A stretch of DNA of 6,529 nucleotides, taken from NCBI GenBank assembly GCA_003250175.1, contig QKHD01000211.1:1-6529 (forward strand), given 5' to 3'. The stretch is from Helicobacteraceae bacterium. GTDB lineage: Bacteria > Campylobacterota > Campylobacteria > Campylobacterales > SZUA-545. Below the pieces are notes generated by a model that was not told where the DNA came from, searched no databases, and worked only from the letters and a program-made list of their open reading frames with translations. Below are positions 5,621 to 6,529 of the stretch, in pieces (position 1 is the first letter of the stretch; every line of letters begins with the position of its first letter). The position numbers and the translations under genes were made by a program.

Positions 5621-6529
5621 CCAGCTTCTTTAACAGGGCCATGTCCACCTCCAAAAAGCGGAGAATCTTCTCGCCCTTGTGGTCGCGGGCGAAGGTCTTG
5701 GCATCCTGCAGGGTTTTAAAGGGGATCAGCTCGTGCCCCATGGGGCCGTAGACGTCGCTACCTTGAACGTAATAGGCGCCCTTGGCGGGGAAGGCCTGCT
5801 GGGTGTAATAATCCGTCACCAGTACTAGCCCGGCACCCTCCGGACCGGCGTGCTGCTGGAGGTAGAATTTGAACATATCCTTGGCACCGTCAAAGTAGTG
5901 GTCGGTACCGTTTGGCATGGTCATCTTGGCGGCCCAGCGGGGGTATTTAGCCACAAACATGCCGCAGACGGGGCATTTGGCCTGGGCGGGCACGTCGATC
6001 TGCATCCCCTTGCCCCGGCTGTGGTCGTGACCGTCCGCTGCCCCCTCACGGTGATCCCAGAGGTAGAGGCTCAGCGCCTGGAGTTTTGGTTCGTCGACTC
6101 CGGAGCAGAGGGCATGGGTCTGGATGTGGGCTTTGAGGGCGGGAAGCGAGGCAAAGGCGTGGGCGTCGATCGGCTTTTTGCAGAGCTTTTCATAGAGCAT
6201 CTTGCCCTTGGGGTAGACCATCTTCTCCTTTTTCTTCATCCGTATGGCGTCGTCTTTTTCCTTGTCGCTTCGGGCCTGGGTGAGGGCGTCGTTAAAACGG
6301 CCCAGGTGGCCGCCGTGCTCCTTTTGAAAGGCTTCGGCGTCAGCCTTGGCGGCGAAGGCGAGCTTGCCGGTCATGCTCATGGTACCGGGAATGTCGCTGC
6401 CGATGAGGTAGGTGGCGGTGCGGGCGTCGATCAGCTCGGCACTCACGGCATCGACGGCCTTGATGGTGGAGGGGAGGTTATGGGCGTGCTCCGCGGCCAG
6501 GCAGCGGATCGAGCAGTAGTGCCGGGTTT
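5613..6529 (-). CDS. Double NosL-domain protein with heme-less cytochrome-like insert, 5' truncated
   Basis: The frame is open to the right edge, so the N-terminus lies outside; 304 residues are visible. A GTG at 6446 is not the start, because the frame continues upstream with HYCSIRCLAAEH, which fits the first NosL domain. Domains in order (visible numbering): the remainder of NosL domain 1, with HYC-S-x-R-C at 3-9, GTMSMTG at 48-54 and AEAF..EHGG; a Lys-rich linker; a cytochrome c-like segment (about 105-158, GKMLYEKLCKK to ALSLYLWDH) that lacks CXXCH; a His-rich linker (DGHDHS); and a second NosL domain with CPVCGM (185-190), HYFDG (210-214) and YGPMG (260-264). NosL domains bind Cu(I), so two sites in one chain suggest copper relay or storage in the envelope. 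The operon promoter is beyond the window. Confidence 0.85.
   Translation of the reverse strand, partial: TRHYCSIRCLAAEHAHNLPSTIKAVDAVSAELIDARTATYLIGSDIPGTMSMTGKLAFAAKADAEAFQKEHGGHLGRFNDALTQARSDKEKDDAIRMKKKEKMVYPKGKMLYEKLCKKPIDAHAFASLPALKAHIQTHALCSGVDEPKLQALSLYLWDHREGAADGHDHSRGKGMQIDVPAQAKCPVCGMFVAKYPRWAAKMTMPNGTDHYFDGAKDMFKFYLQQHAGPEGAGLVLVTDYYTQQAFPAKGAYYVQGSDVYGPMGHELIPFKTLQDAKTFARDHKGEKILRFLEVDMALLKKLDE

Larger units (their letters stand above)
569..6105. repeat. Dispersed highly iterated palindrome CTCCGGAG
   Basis: The self-complementary octamer begins at 569, 1070, 2338, 3348, 3712, 3964, 4102, 4708, 5326 and 6098. Its core TCCGGA occurs at seven more places (739, 1403, 2446, 4667, 4938, 5382 and 5839). 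All copies lie inside coding regions, read as Ser-Gly, Pro-Glu or other codons, and none falls in the AT-richer cytochrome gene or its flanks (1409-2338). The copy number is far above composition-based expectation, so it is recorded as a genomic signature rather than a mobile element. Confidence 0.7.

Noticed and set aside
6055..6216. Functional cytochrome c domain in the double NosL protein
   Set aside because: No CXXCH in the segment, so heme attachment is not supported; it is described only as cytochrome-like.
6444..6446. GTG as the start of the double NosL protein
   Set aside because: The frame stays open to the window edge, and the upstream residues (HYCSIRCLAAEH) fit the missing part of the first NosL domain.
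1..6529. CRISPR arrays, tRNA or rRNA genes, insertion sequences
   Set aside because: No regularly spaced direct repeats, no recognisable tRNA or rRNA sequence, and no transposase or terminal inverted repeats were seen.

Overview
This window looks like a chromosomal segment from a GC-rich member of the Campylobacterota (epsilonproteobacteria). The NosL-family genes and the small CXXCH cytochrome c with a 'DSGNVPSC' C-terminus fit that group. The placement is an inference from protein character, not from a marker gene. Most of the window is near 60% G+C; the cytochrome gene is about 44%.

Left part (1-1514): the 3' end of an unrecognised plus-strand gene converges on a minus-strand gene for an MtfA-type (M90) zinc metallopeptidase with an N-terminal membrane anchor. 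Their TAG stop codons share one CTAG. Middle (1515-2049): a divergent intergenic region carries an excellent sigma-70-type promoter (TTGACT, 17 bp, TATAAT). It drives a monocistronic periplasmic cytochrome c gene that ends at a GC-rich hairpin.

Right part (2050-6529): six minus-strand genes, all overlapping by 4-11 nt, form one tightly coupled unit. Its promoter and first codons lie beyond the right edge. In transcription order it encodes (i) a protein with two NosL-type domains around a cytochrome-like segment that has no heme motif, truncated by the window; (ii) a small single-pass protein; (iii) an FtsX/MacB-type ABC permease; (iv) its ATPase; (v) an eight-helix membrane protein with a DsbB-like CPFC motif; and (vi) a NosL-type lipoprotein with a Met-rich tail.

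NosL proteins bind Cu(I) and help supply copper to nitrous oxide reductase. The unit therefore reads as a candidate copper-handling or cofactor-assembly module of the cell envelope, in which the ABC pair works on periplasmic NosL partners and the CPFC protein may supply thiol redox chemistry. The permease is of the FtsX type rather than NosY, and neither NosD nor NosZ is present here, so this is not simply a standard nosDFY cassette. A second notable signal is the palindrome CTCCGGAG, present ten times across the coding DNA, far above expectation.
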